DNA of 64,000 nucleotides from Scolanthus callimorphus (Eukaryota; Cnidaria; Anthozoa; Actiniaria; Edwardsiidae). Below the pieces are notes generated by a model. That model was not told the origin of the DNA. It made no database searches and saw only the letters and a program-made list of their open reading frames with translations. Positions 1-19,300 of this stretch are shown here, in pieces. Every line of letters starts with the position of its first letter. The stretch's first letter is position 1. The position numbers were made by a program, and so were the translations under genes. The stretch lies in contig CM066914.1 in NCBI GenBank assembly GCA_033964015.1, positions 11,957,831 to 12,021,830 of the forward strand, in the 5' to 3' direction.

Positions 1-430
1 CCTAGAATATCAACTTGGAAATAAATTACGTTTTTAACTGGAATGATTACAGCTATTTCAAGAAAACGTTGTCGATAGAGGGCTCAAGCGTACGCGCCTA
101 GACCGCTACGGAACAGAATATGGCTAACGAGCTAATGAAGACAAACATATTTAAAGATATCACAAAGCACACGTTTAGTACGCTAACGTCGATTCCTTTC
201 TATTACACAATTTCCCCGTAGTGTGGTCCTCTATCGACACCGGAATTTGGTGTATAGGTTTGCACAGACCATGAAATACCAGGAGCGTATTATAGGTTCA
301 GACATTTTGGAATTTAAGAGAGTGAATTTGAAATTCTAGGGGTAATGATATGACGTATTGAAACTACTTCAGAACTTGTGGATGACTGAACAGGAGCTGA
401 AAATTCTAAACAAGCACATATTAGAATGCA
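1..430. other. non-coding, nothing recognised
   Basis: AT-rich sequence upstream of the TDP2-like gene. I see no conserved coding exon, repeat or RNA gene in it. It may hold the promoter of the downstream gene, or it may be part of a long HELQ intron if the missing HELQ 3' exons lie outside the window. Confidence 0.5.
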
Positions 431-1399
431 ATGCCGAAGCCAAGACATGTCAAGATGTCATGGTCTTGTTTTAAATCGTCGTTTTCCCGGCGACTCTATT
501 TCGTAATTGTGATTCTATTAGTAATCATAAGTGTTTATCTGAACACGCGTCCTCGACAAGGAGGAAGAGCAGAGAAAAAAGCCAAAATGCGGAAGCGAAA
601 CAAAATCAGCCTGTTGACGTACAATATCTGGTTTGACTCGAGAAGATGCGGGAACGAATGGAAGCTCTTGGACATCTTGTACAAGTGTTGAATCCAGACA
701 TTATTAGTTTCCAAGAGGCAACGCTGGATAATCTGGCCCTTCTTAGGAAGCAGACGTGGTTTTCGCGTTACCATTTGCTACCACGAAAAATCAACAAAGA
801 ACTTGGGTATCACTTTGTAATTATTCTAAGTGTTTTCCCTGTTGATAAGTGGTGGCAGCATTGGTATCATGAGGCGACACACAGGAAACTAAGGATGGTT
901 GTTGGTGAACTAAAAATGGAGATTCTTTCAACTCGACCCCAATCTCAGGATTTAGATTTTACGATAGCGGGAACGCATTTAACGCCGAAAGGTGAAAGGA
1001 CTAAAGTGCGAGAGAATCAGCTCAAGGAGGCTATAAATAAGCTGTCTGAGCATGCGAACGTGTGCCTGATGGGAGATCTTAACATTGAGGATAAAGTTGA
1101 CGGCCAAGTTGTTCTCCCAATGCCCTGGTTTGATGGTGGTTATCCATTCCTGGAAACACCGACACAAATGGGCTGACATGGGATAGAAGCAAGACTCCCT
1201 TTGAATCGGTAGACTCGACCGTGTCTTGTGCAAGCTGAGGGATTTCAAAGTAAAAGAGATGAGGGTCATCGGAGATAAAATCACAAATTCGGGCGTCCTG
1301 CCCAGTGATCACTTTGGCTTGTTTACTGTGCTAGAGATCGCTGGTCACGAGGTTTATTTCAAGAGACCACCAGGCTGGAGAAATCTAGTGCGCATTTGA
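431..1399 (+). pseudogene. TDP2-like endonuclease/exonuclease/phosphatase protein, frameshifted
   Basis: Single-exon reading frame of the EEP superfamily, closest in motif order to tyrosyl-DNA phosphodiesterase 2. The N-terminus (from the ATG at 431) carries a basic stretch and a hydrophobic segment (LYFVIVILLVIISVYL), so the protein would be membrane anchored. EEP motifs then appear in order but in different frames: LTYNIW (near 617), FQEA (near 711), GTHLTP (near 970), MGDLNI (near 1068) and PSDHFG (near 1303), ending in a stop at 1397-1399. The frame changes near 645, again near 1165, and again near 1205. Each looks like a one- or two-base loss between well conserved segments, with no intron signals. 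Active family members hydrolyse phosphodiester links, for TDP2 the 5'-tyrosyl-DNA adducts left by topoisomerase II. Whether this copy is a real pseudogene or carries consensus errors cannot be decided here. Confidence 0.65.
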
Positions 1400-1407
1400 C
1401 AGAGCAT

Positions 1408-1662
1408 TGTCTGAACTCATTTCCTTGCATGACTATTCCTCTGAACTCTCTCTCATTAAGTGACATTTGAGACACTTTCATAGTTAGCGTACTGCAAGTT
1501 GTTACAGTTAGATTTGATTGTGATTAGTACGGGTTCCCTGTGGAACGAGATCACGTGATGTAATGTGAGAAGCACGTTGTGATTGAGTCGCCATTAAACA
1601 CAGATTCTAAGTGTACTCCTCCATATTTCATTGAACCTTCTGTACTCGTTTTCGTCGTGACA
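1408..1662 (+). repeat. 5' LTR of the BEL/Pao element
   Basis: 255 bp, starts TGTCTGAACTC and ends CGTCGTGACA. By eye it matches the 3' LTR base for base. It should contain the element promoter and polyadenylation signal; an ATTAAA-type motif lies near 1594. Confidence 0.9.
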
Positions 1663-1682
1663 TTTTGGTGCCGTGACCAGGA
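1663..1682 (+). promoter_or_regulatory. putative primer-binding site of the BEL/Pao element
   Basis: The sequence directly after the 5' LTR (TTTTGGTGCCGTGACCAGG) is in the position where a tRNA 3' end primes minus-strand synthesis, and TGGTGCCGTGACC is typical of BEL/Pao elements. I did not assign the tRNA. Confidence 0.55.
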
Positions 1683-1814
1683 TTATTGTCACACAACTCG
1701 CGAAGTACATTCGCGTCATTTGCACGCGTGTTTCCATAGTACACTACACTCCACTGCACTAGAAGAGACAACCAAGCACAGCATGCAGTTTTAAAGGAAA
1801 ACGCAAATTAGGTT

Positions 1815-1990
1815 TTACGCATGCTTTTCGAATGCTTCTCGTGTCCTTTGGTTAATTTCTCTTGGTCTTGTTTTTCCTGCTCTTTCGTGTGTTTTTCGTG
1901 CTTCTCGTGCCCTTTCGAGTGCTTCTCGTGGTCTTTCGAGTATTGTCGTGATCTTTCGTGTGTTTATCGTGATGTTTCGCGTGTTTCCAA
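1815..1990 (+). repeat. degenerate TTCGTG-rich tandem repeat in the BEL leader
   Basis: About 170 bp between the primer site and the pol remnant is built from imperfect copies of short units such as TTTCGTGTG, CTTCTCGTG and TTTCGAGTG, spaced roughly 9-15 bp. It is open in one plus frame, but the product would be a low-complexity Cys/Phe/Ser string, so I read it as a leader repeat and not a gene. Confidence 0.6.
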
Positions 1991-2044
1991 GACATCAAAC
2001 AATCCACCAGCATTACAGTTCCCAGACCCTATTTCAGCACTCAG

Positions 2045-4343
2045 CACACCGACGTGTCCACTCAGCTCCATGTGTTTGTAGATGCAAGCCCCAAAGCCTA
2101 CGGCGCAGCAGCATATCTCAGGCAAGCCGAGCAGACTTCCTTTGTGATGGCAAAAAACACGGGTGGCACCACTGAAAAAACTGTCTCTTCCCAGGCTAGA
2201 GCTAATGGCTGCACTGATTGGTGTGAATCTTGCAGAGTTCTTACAGAGGACTTTGGTGGAGAAATTCTCCACTCTAGAAGTGTTTCTGTGGTCGGATAGC
2301 CAGATTGTTCTCCACTGGCTCCATAGTAACAAACAACTCCAGCAATTTGTGCGCAACCGAGTCCAAGAGATCAACCGTCTTTTTCCACCCACCACTTGGC
2401 GCTACTGTCCTACAAGCGATAACCCAGCTGATCTGCTCACCAGAGGACTGACTGCTGCACAGCTTCATTCCTCAAGCATGTGGCTGAGTGGACCCAACTG
2501 GCTACCAACGGAACACCGCTGGCCAGTGTGGGAAACCAGCACCATCCTTCTTGTCGAGGTCCCGGATGAAGAGTCTCAAGGAGCAAGTGGTCTACCAGCA
2601 GAGGAGGCACATCCTGAACCCAATGATGTCGCCAAAGACCTCATAAGTAACATTATGGACCCCACAAGGTATAGCACTCTGGGAAAGCTTCTACGCATCA
2701 CTGCATATGTACAAAGGTTTGTCCATAACCTCAAGAACCCCTCTGGTGCTAGAAAGGGAACCCTTACAGTCAAGGAACTCAATGCTGCAGAGAAGGCATG
2801 GGTACAGGACCGACAACACAAGGTCTACTCTAAGGAACTAGCTAACCTCTCCACTCATGCAAAGACTCGGATTCCCTTGGTAAACCAGCTGCGCCTTTTC
2901 ATGGATGATGATGGCCTTCTTCGCTGCGGCGGGAGGATTCACAATGCACCTGTCTCAGAAAAGGCCAAGTTTCCACTTCTCCTCGCTAAGAATGACCATG
3001 TGACTACACTCATCATTCGCGACACACACTTACGTCAACTTCATGCCGGTGTCAGTTCCACCCTGACCGCCTTACGACAGAAATTCTGGATACCGGCTGG
3101 TCGTTACCAAGTAAAGAAGGTGTTGCACAAATGTGTCCCCTGCAAAAAGGTTATTGGTCATCCTTTCAGAGCTCCAGAGACCCCACCCTTATCAAGTCTT
3201 AGGTTACAAGACTCACAACCATTTGCTGTAACCGGAGTGGACTTTACTGGCGAGCTCTATGTTCGAGATGGAAAGATCGAGTCCAAAGCATACATCTGCC
3301 TATTCACTTGTGCCGCCACCAGGGCGGTACACCTTGAAATAGTATCCGATTTAACAGTAGGAACATTTCTCCTTGCAGTACGGAGATTTGCCAGCCGGAA
3401 GTCTCTTCCCAAAGTGATCATGTCTGATAATGCTTCGACCTATCAGTCAGCAGCTACCGAACTCAAGGCATTGTTTGAATCCCCTGATCTCAAGAAAGCT
3501 CTCGGTAGACAAGGCGTTGACTGGAGATTTATTCCTAAGAGAGCCCCATGGTTCGGAGGGTTCTGGGAACGACTTATTGGGCTCACCAAGACAGCACTGA
3601 AGAAGGTGCTTGGACGTTCGTCTGTCAACTTAGTTACCCTCCAGACCATAGTGGTTGAAATCGAGGCTATCCTCAATGATCGCCCTCTTACCTATGTCTC
3701 TCCTGACATCGAAGACGAAGACCCACTCACCCCTTCCCATTTATTGTATGGTAGGAGAATCACAAGTCTCCCACACCCGGAGGTGGAACCTGATGAGATC
3801 ATTGACCCCACCTATGGTAACTATACACAGCTGAGGAAGGACGCTGCACGTGTTTCCCATTTAATCCAGCATTTCTGGCAACGCTGGAAGCAAGAATATT
3901 TGACCTCCCTCAGGGAATTTCATGGAACCTCAGGAGTCAGTAACGACACTAAGGTGAGGGTAGGCGACGTGGTGCAAATCCACAGTGACGACAAAAGACG
4001 TATCAAATGGAAACTCGGAGTGGTCGAAGGACTGACAAGAGGCGCTGACAATGCCGTGCGATCAGTCACCCTTAGGACAGCTAAGGGACATACCAACCGT
4101 CCTATTACCAAGCTCTACCCATTAGAAATTACAGCGGAAGGTGCAGATGAAGGTATAGGTGAGGTGATGAACCAGAACCAGCCAGAACCACCTGTGAGGT
4201 TACCCAGGAGGTCTCAGCGAGCAGCAGCTTTAATGCTAGGGGGCGTATTGCGGCATGGGCCCAACGGCTACGCGCCCCCCCGGAGGATGTCTGAACTCAT
4301 TTCCTTGCATGACTATTCCTCTGAACTCTCTCTCATTAAGTGA
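2045..4343 (+). pseudogene. BEL/Pao pol remnant: RNase H, integrase, C-terminal domain
   Basis: The remnant begins inside the RNase H region (QLHVFVDASP, near 2060). A run of six A at 2152-2157 shifts the frame by one base, so the rest is read from 2163. It continues through an RNase H segment (WSDSQIVLHW), a zinc-binding HHCC-type segment (HLRQLHAG ... CVPCKK), the integrase core (GVDFTGEL, then IMSDNAS, then a conserved Glu downstream) and a C-terminal DUF5641-like region (WPLGVV-like KWKLGVVEG). The frame runs through the 3' LTR border and stops at 4341-4343, so the last residues are LTR encoded. Without RT and gag and with the frameshift it cannot make a working polyprotein. Confidence 0.85.
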
Positions 4344-4542
4344 CATTTGAGACACTTTCATAGTTAGCGTACTGCAAGTTGTTACAGTTAGATTTGATTG
4401 TGATTAGTACGGGTTCCCTGTGGAACGAGATCACGTGATGTAATGTGAGAAGCACGTTGTGATTGAGTCGCCATTAAACACAGATTCTAAGTGTACTCCT
4501 CCATATTTCATTGAACCTTCTGTACTCGTTTTCGTCGTGACA
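4288..4542 (+). repeat. 3' LTR of the BEL/Pao element
   Basis: 255 bp, identical to 1408-1662 in my line-by-line comparison. It is preceded by a short purine run (CGGAGGA) that could be the polypurine tract. Confidence 0.9.
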
Positions 4543-4547
4543 AGCAT

Positions 4548-5649
4548 CGCTGAGTTCTGCTCCCCTTTGAAAATAGTGATTCCCTGGGTGTAAGGAATTA
4601 GAGCTCGAGACGAAACTGGCCCACATATTCCATTTTTATGGGGTTTTTTTTCGATCGTTTTCTAAAGAATTTTGGGAGGTGTAGGGACTGAGAATAAGTA
4701 TGGCAGGAGCGCACAATGGCAAGGGTGGATCTAGGGGGGTGATTAGGGTGGCTATCCACCCCCCTTGTTCTCATATTTCTTGTAAAAAACCTTAAGATTA
4801 GCCACCCCCTTGGTCTGAACTCTGTAGTATATCCTTTGTACTAGCCACCCCCTTCTTAAGGGTCTGCATCCGCCACTAAATGGATTATGGGCTATCCCAC
4901 AACGCGTACCCAGAAGCGTCTGGATTCTAGACTGGACGGTTCGTTCGTGCCCAAAAATGCCCCACATGTTGTGGAGAATCAACGGGACATCACCTATTTC
5001 TCTACCCTGCGAGCAGTGCTTTCCGTCGGCCTAAGAGAGGAGGAAACCACTACTCACAGGGTACTATTTCTCTAGTCTGATGCTCCATATGCAGTAGGTT
5101 TTGGGCATAAACGTAGGAGAAATAGGGATAAGCCTGAAAAATAGGAACTCGACACCTTGATAGAGACAAAATATGATACAACAAAGCATAGCTACATCTT
5201 TCTTGATCAATTCTTGGGATTTCTTTAATTGCCACCGGATAAAAGCCTCTAACACATATTCGAGTTAAACAGCTGTACTCCGGAGAGCACGAATGGCAAT
5301 TACGTGAAGTATTATTAAACGGATCCTTTATTTGTGTGATGAAACGTCGATAAGAGAAGAATACGGAGGAAGCTAACGCCAAATCCCTTTAATTAACTTT
5401 TCGGTGGATGAATACGTACAAAAGAGGATAAGAATAAGTCACACAGAGAGCAAATATAGAGATAGAGAACAACAGAGAACGTATCATATTATGAAGAGTT
5501 GATTTTCCATTCCTTCGCCGTTACAACAGTAGCTTTCGGTTGAAAAGAAACTTTCCTTCGTCGTGATTCTGTATCTCGAAGCGTTTGTGATAACTTTCAA
5601 GGGACGTCAGTTGGGCACTCGGCAATTCTGTGGCGTGTTTTTCTTCAGC
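4548..5649. other. intergenic with a CCACCCCC-type repeat
   Basis: Between the BEL element and the GPCR. 4700-4880 is a low-complexity repeat in which GGTGGATCTAGGGGGG and several GCCACCCCCTT motifs face each other, probably a decayed MITE. The two minus frames overlapping 5050-5380 show no recognisable domain, and I treat them as chance. Confidence 0.45.
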
Positions 5650-6795
5650 ATGGAACAAGATACAAACGCTACTTGCTTTGCATACGTGTGGATTTCGCCA
5701 GATGATGCGATACTAGACGATACATTACTGATCCAAATCATGGCGGCGATAATTAACGGCTTGCTCTCCATACCGACCACCCTTGGCAACGCAATTGTCA
5801 TGGCAACAATCACTCGTACGCCAGCCTTGCGGCATACACCATCCAGCTTGCTACTTTGTAATCTAGCTTGTACTGATTTTTTAGTGGGATTTCTCTCGCA
5901 GCCTCTTTATTCTGCTGGGAAATTAGCCCTTGCTTTGAGACCAAGACAGGATTCGGGAGTCCCTTGTATTCTAGCCAACGTCCAAGTTCTCTCTTTCGCA
6001 CTTGGTACGACCTCGTTCCTCACCCAGGGTACCATCAGTGCGGACAGATACTGCGCAGTACGACTCAAGGTTGCCTACCGATCAACGGTCACCACTTCCC
6101 GAATTACAAAACTAATCATACTTTCCTGGGTCTTGGGAACCGCAAATGCAGTCCTTCTGATAATGTTGGATTCGCATCAGTACGCCTATTTTAGTTTCCT
6201 TGGAGCGAGCGGCTTGGTGTTTCTATGTTGTACATCGGTTTGCTATTATAAAGCGTATCGTTTGGTTTTGCTCCACATTTCCCAACTACATCCTGATAAC
6301 AAAGCATCTAAATCATTCAAATGCAGCACAAATGGAAGCAATGGTTCGCCTAATGAAGGGTTATCGGAGATTGGGGTAAACTCAGACGGTGGATCTGAAG
6401 AAACGCAACAAAGAATTTCCAAAGAGGGAAATGAAAAGCAATATCCCGAAAACACGTTACAAGAAATGAACACTGTGGATATTAAGGAAAAACTCGAGCG
6501 CGCGAACAAAACTGCTGAGTTTGACGTAGCGCGATTCCGTAAAACACTCGTTACTATGGTTCTAGTGTGGATACTCATGCTCTGGTCTCATGGGCCGTTC
6601 CTGCTCAGCACTCTACTTAGAGCGGCGTATGGCTATAACGCAGCCACTCGTATGTTTACCATAATAGCGGAGACAGTTATTTTCCTGAATTCGTTTCTAA
6701 ACATCCTGGTGTATTATTGTAGGATGAGCGATCTAAGAAGTGCCTGCCATGAAACACTGAAGAAAGCTTGTAAGAGAGACAAACGAGTCAGCTAA
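5650..6795 (+). CDS. single-exon class A (rhodopsin-like) G-protein-coupled receptor
   Basis: A 381-residue seven-transmembrane receptor. I start at the ATG at 5650, because the 29 extra in-frame residues from 5563 look like untranslated leader and an N-glycosylation site (NAT) lies at residue 6 from this start. Class A signatures in order: TM1 GN (residues 46-47), TM2 LACTD (72-76), Cys106 at the start of TM3, DRY at 132-134, a long hydrophilic third intracellular loop of about 100 residues rich in Ser, Glu and Lys, TM6 LWSHGPF in place of CWxPF, and TM7 NILVYY in place of NPxxY. Extracellular loop 2 has no evident cysteine partner for Cys106. The ligand cannot be predicted; it belongs to the broad intronless receptor families expanded in cnidarians (amine, opsin or melatonin-like by general form). 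It lies on the opposite strand to HELQ. Confidence 0.88.
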   Translation: MEQDTNATCFAYVWISPDDAILDDTLLIQIMAAIINGLLSIPTTLGNAIVMATITRTPALRHTPSSLLLCNLACTDFLVGFLSQPLYSAGKLALALRPRQDSGVPCILANVQVLSFALGTTSFLTQGTISADRYCAVRLKVAYRSTVTTSRITKLIILSWVLGTANAVLLIMLDSHQYAYFSFLGASGLVFLCCTSVCYYKAYRLVLLHISQLHPDNKASKSFKCSTNGSNGSPNEGLSEIGVNSDGGSEETQQRISKEGNEKQYPENTLQEMNTVDIKEKLERANKTAEFDVARFRKTLVTMVLVWILMLWSHGPFLLSTLLRAAYGYNAATRMFTIIAETVIFLNSFLNILVYYCRMSDLRSACHETLKKACKRDKRVS

Positions 6796-7303
6796 TAACA
6801 TTTCTAATACAGTAACGAAAAGTACCGCCAAAACTTACCGGCGGAGCGCGAAGACGCGACAATTTGAACGCACACTGACCAAATGATTTGCCAAATGTTT
6901 TGGAAATAGTTAATAGGAATCCGCAATGTCTTCGAAATCTACAATTGCTGATTCGATACCGGGGATTTAAAATGTTTAACTGTCTTGAAGATATGGTAGT
7001 ACCGCAGAATGAAACAGTAGGTTCGCATCGAGGTCTTTAGTATATTTTACATTGATCTGGCAGTTTGCCTTTACATCTTAGTTCACCCTCTCAGTTTTGG
7101 AAAAGCCCCCGTCCGCAATCTTGGATTCTATTGTTATGTAATGAGATGAGCGGGACTTTATTTTGCAGACATATCTCTCTAGAGTGTAGAACCAAAACGA
7201 AGAATATTGAAACGTTTCTAGTCTCACATAAATGACCAGACACTTCGATTTGTTTTAGGTTAATAACAAGTGATAGGTTCTGAGAGAGATGGGTATAACT
7301 AAC
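6796..7303. other. non-coding gap between GPCR and last visible HELQ exon
   Basis: I searched the minus strand here for the C-terminal HELQ exons (the helix-hairpin-helix region) and saw none. No other feature is recognised. It includes the GPCR 3' UTR. Confidence 0.5.
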
Positions 7304-15726
<8,423 letters not shown>

Positions 15727-15774
15727 TTAAGCTAAGTAAGACCTTGGTCAAAAGTGGGAAATCATGGCGGACAC

Positions 15775-16328
15775 CACAGGCTTACCATTCTGGGGGTGTG
15801 TGTAATGTGACTTCTTCTGTGTCATACATCTGCTCTTGGGGAGTTTGTAATGTGACTCCCCCTGTGTCATACATCGGCTCTTGGGGAGTTTGTAATGTGA
15901 CTCCCTCTGTATTGATCAACGATCGGCTCACAAGTTGATAGTTAAAAGCATCTCGTATTATCATCTCTTGAAACAGAAAAGTTCTATAATAAAGGTTATA
16001 GTAAACGATAATTGTCCCCAAAACTCTCATAAACTACCCGAAAACCTTTATATTTCCCCCTGTTTTCGATATGAGGACAAACACAATACAATTATCGTTT
16101 ACTATAACCTTTATTATAGAACTTTTCTGTTTCAAGAGATGATAATACGAGATGCTTTTAACTATCAACTTGTGAGCCGATCGTTGATCAATACAGAGGG
16201 AGTCACATTACAAACTCCCCAAGAGCCGATGTATGACACAGGGGGAGTCACATTACAAACTCCCCAAGAGCAGATGTATGACACAGAAGAAGTCACATTA
16301 CACACACCCCCAGAATGGTAAGCCTGTG
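15775..16328. mobile_element. perfect long palindrome / foldback element beside HELQ start
   Basis: Two 241-bp arms (15775-16015 and 16088-16328) are exact reverse complements in my base-by-base comparison, separated by a 72-bp spacer. Termini are CACAGGCTTACC and GGTAAGCCTGTG. The 7 bases CGGACAC occur on both sides (15768-15774 and 16329-16335) and look like a target duplication. Each arm holds about 2.5 copies of a 45-bp tandem unit (TGTAATGTGACT ... GGGGAGTT). The arms read open on both strands, giving two identical 80-residue frames, but I see no domain and do not call a gene. It ends 48 bp from the HELQ initiation codon. Confidence 0.85.
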
Positions 16329-16335
16329 CGGACAC

Positions 16336-19300
16336 TCACGATACAACCAAAATCAGTCTCCTACATTCTATTCTCTTTTGATAAACATTTGAAAGATTGA
16401 TTATAAATTAAAGTTCTCCTACTTTACATTCCCAAAGCTGTTCTCCCGGTGCTCCTTGTAAAATATTTCTGCCTTTAAAACACCGCACTTTCTACTAAAC
16501 TCACACATTTTCAAGTGTTGCGCCAAAATGTTGCGCCTGCTGTACTGACCGCTGACCACGAGAGCGGTCTCTCTCCCATCCCCCCCCGAAAAAAAAAAAC
16601 TTGACTTGAGGCCGAGACAAGACAAGCTTACCTTTGGTGTCTCTCTGAGGGTATGTATTTCAGTATGGCTACCCTACAAGCAAATTTTGATCAAAGTTGT
16701 ACCGCATTTACTGATAAAGATAGTTTATTTTAAAACCTTTACATGGTTAACAAAATTCACGCTGCGATCGTCCCGCCAAACAATTCTCATGGGAACCGAG
16801 AAAATAAAAATTCAAAGTTCACAGAAATGTTGCATTTAGCAGGAAAAATATTTGCCAATGGCAATCCTATATACCTCCCTGTATTATTAGAAAACTTTTG
16901 CCCAAACATTGCTCGAAACAAATGAAAAAAATGTATCTATTTGAAGGCGTGATCATCCTAATCCCGGTCGATCAATGGTAACAAATACAGCTGGGTGGTC
17001 GACAAGGTTTGTGACACTCAGCAAAATTAATTTTGTTGACTGTCTAGCTATCAGGGACCCTTTTTTGAGTGACACTAATTAATTAATAAACTTCTGGGTC
17101 ATGTTGTACCAGGTGTATTAGGCAATTACCTAAATTAAAGTTAAAGGTGTGAGACCTTATCCGCAAGCCAAGCCCGACAATACCATCGAGTGAAATTCCA
17201 ATCAAAAAACCTTGCTGAGTTGGCCACCAGCATATCTATTACTCACTGGGTCAACAAGGCAAAATGTAGTCCATTAACAACCTTATTAGATAGCAATTTG
17301 CTAATGAAATGCAGTTAGAAGTCACTTTGTTTTGACACAGGTAAGGATGTAATAGGGGCCGGTAAAAAAAACAGGGGAAAATTATCCATGGACAAAGTCT
17401 AGTTATAAATGACTTGATAATTAGTTATCGTTGACATGTAAGAATTCATAGGACTAAAAAGTGCTTGGTAGTTACAAATTGCTATGTTCACAACCATATT
17501 GTGATATTCACAGACACTATCTTCCAATCCCGATCACTTGCTCACTAGTTAGGGTTTCACTCGGTAAAGCACTAGGGAGGAGGACTCCGTGGTATAACGG
17601 TGGTGGTACAATGCGCTTTGAACGTAACACATTTTGAAAAGTTCAGCACTTGTTTTCCGTTCGCGTGCGCAAAAAAACTGCGATCGAAAGCACCCAAAAA
17701 GTAGGTCTAACAAGAAAAGAGAAATGTTATCAAATTGAGGTCAGTCTTGTGACAACTTCGCTAGGGGGTTTCAAAATAAAGAAAACCGAACAAGAAAAGG
17801 ATACTGGCGCCACGGGTGTCCCTTAACAAATATTTGTGCAATAACTTTTTCAAGTGTATATAATTTAAATTGCCTTGGGCGACAGGGCAGAGCTCTCCTG
17901 AGTAGATGTGACGACAATAGTGACAGAACGTATTGTGCCCCCTAGTCTGACATATCAGGAGGTCACCGGCCATATTAAAAGAGGGCGCCTTGATTTTTTT
18001 CTCAACACTAACTGATGGTTTATCGGAACATATCCTCATAACTCGACAGGGGTAGGGATGGGGATGGGAACAAACGAAAGAGGAGCAACAAGGAGATACC
18101 CGCGATGACTAACAGTCCACATACTTTAACGAACAGTCCAGGTGCAACTTTTTAGTACCTGTTCTCGCGAGCGTCAATCTGCATTCGTAGCAATTAAAAA
18201 ATCCCGGAGATGAAGCACTGCAGCATTGTACTGACTCGTTTGCATTCTAGTTCTAGAACGTCTCGCCCTTCACAAATACTGCATGGATACAAGAACCGCG
18301 AGGGTAGTTTTCGAAAACAAGAACAGGAACACAACCCATGAGGTCTCTTGGTGGGAGGGGCTGATGAGCGAGCTAATCTGCTAATAACAAGCCACTAGTT
18401 GATGCAAACATCAGCAGCGAATCAAAGCACGTGGAACCAGTTGTCCTGCAAAATCACATGCATTTCTAAGATGTATCTCTCGCACTCGCAATACGGAACG
18501 GTTCGGGAGCGCAGATAGGACGAGGTGACAATCGCCCGCGGCGTTATATAGGAGATGCGCAGGGATAGAGTGTGCGGTGCGGGGCTAAAACAGTGGTATA
18601 TCCGCCCAGTGAACTCGCGCGGGATATATTTCTTTGTTGTATTTTATTGGGAGGGGGGCATGTGCGTCGAGGCCTCTAGTGGCGTCCTGGAGTAGGTGTG
18701 ACGGGTTCGATAATGAACAGCTGGATACACATGGTAGTAGGTTTTGCCAGATAATAAACCCGGAGGACAGACCAGGACCCCCCTGGAGGGAATAAATAAG
18801 TGTTAAATCACAAGCTCCGTCAATGATCCCTTCACAAACTAGGTAGTCTAGGATAGTCTCTGTGACCTAGATAATGCGCGTAATCCTGTATTCTGCCTAA
18901 AAACTTTTTGTTAAGTGCTCCTTCAAAACTACGATTGTCTCAATGTACCCTGAGGCCAGGAACTATGGGCTGGTCGCGAGTAAAACGGCGTGGCCGGGAA
19001 ACAATAGAAAATATATGCAAAGCCTCGAGTGCAATTACTGTAAGGTGTAAAATCAACAAAGACATCTCTCTCTCTCTCCAGACAGGTTATTTACCCAGAG
19101 TGATGTGCCAATCCTGTTTTTGATCAACGACCACGTGTTAACCCAGGGCACCTCGGACGATAAATAAAAGCACCTCCCGTAACATCAATTTTAGACCACA
19201 TAATCCAGGCTTTGCACATTCTTCAACAGCCGTGATTTCGACGAGAAACCACAAACTATTAAGAGCGGAACGACCAGCTCTACTTTGCCCTTTGTTACGA

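Larger units (their letters stand above)
1403..4547 (+). mobile_element. internally deleted BEL/Pao LTR retrotransposon
   Basis: Two identical 255-bp LTRs (1408-1662 and 4288-4542) beginning TG and ending CA flank a 2.6-kb internal region. The flanks carry the 5-bp target duplication AGCAT at 1403-1407 and 4543-4547, the size usual for BEL/Pao. The internal region keeps only the RNase H part onward, through integrase and a C-terminal domain. Gag, protease and the reverse transcriptase core are absent, so this is a deletion derivative that could move only with proteins supplied in trans. Identical LTRs mean a recent insertion. The element sits four bases after the stop codon of the TDP2-like gene. 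Confidence 0.9.

Noticed and set aside
15782..16321. Two identical open frames facing each other, possible duplicated gene
   Set aside because: They are the two arms of one palindrome; the product is low complexity from a 45-bp tandem unit.
17655..17670. GCGTG-type dioxin response element upstream of AHR
   Set aside because: The core is too short and common to support regulation without binding data.
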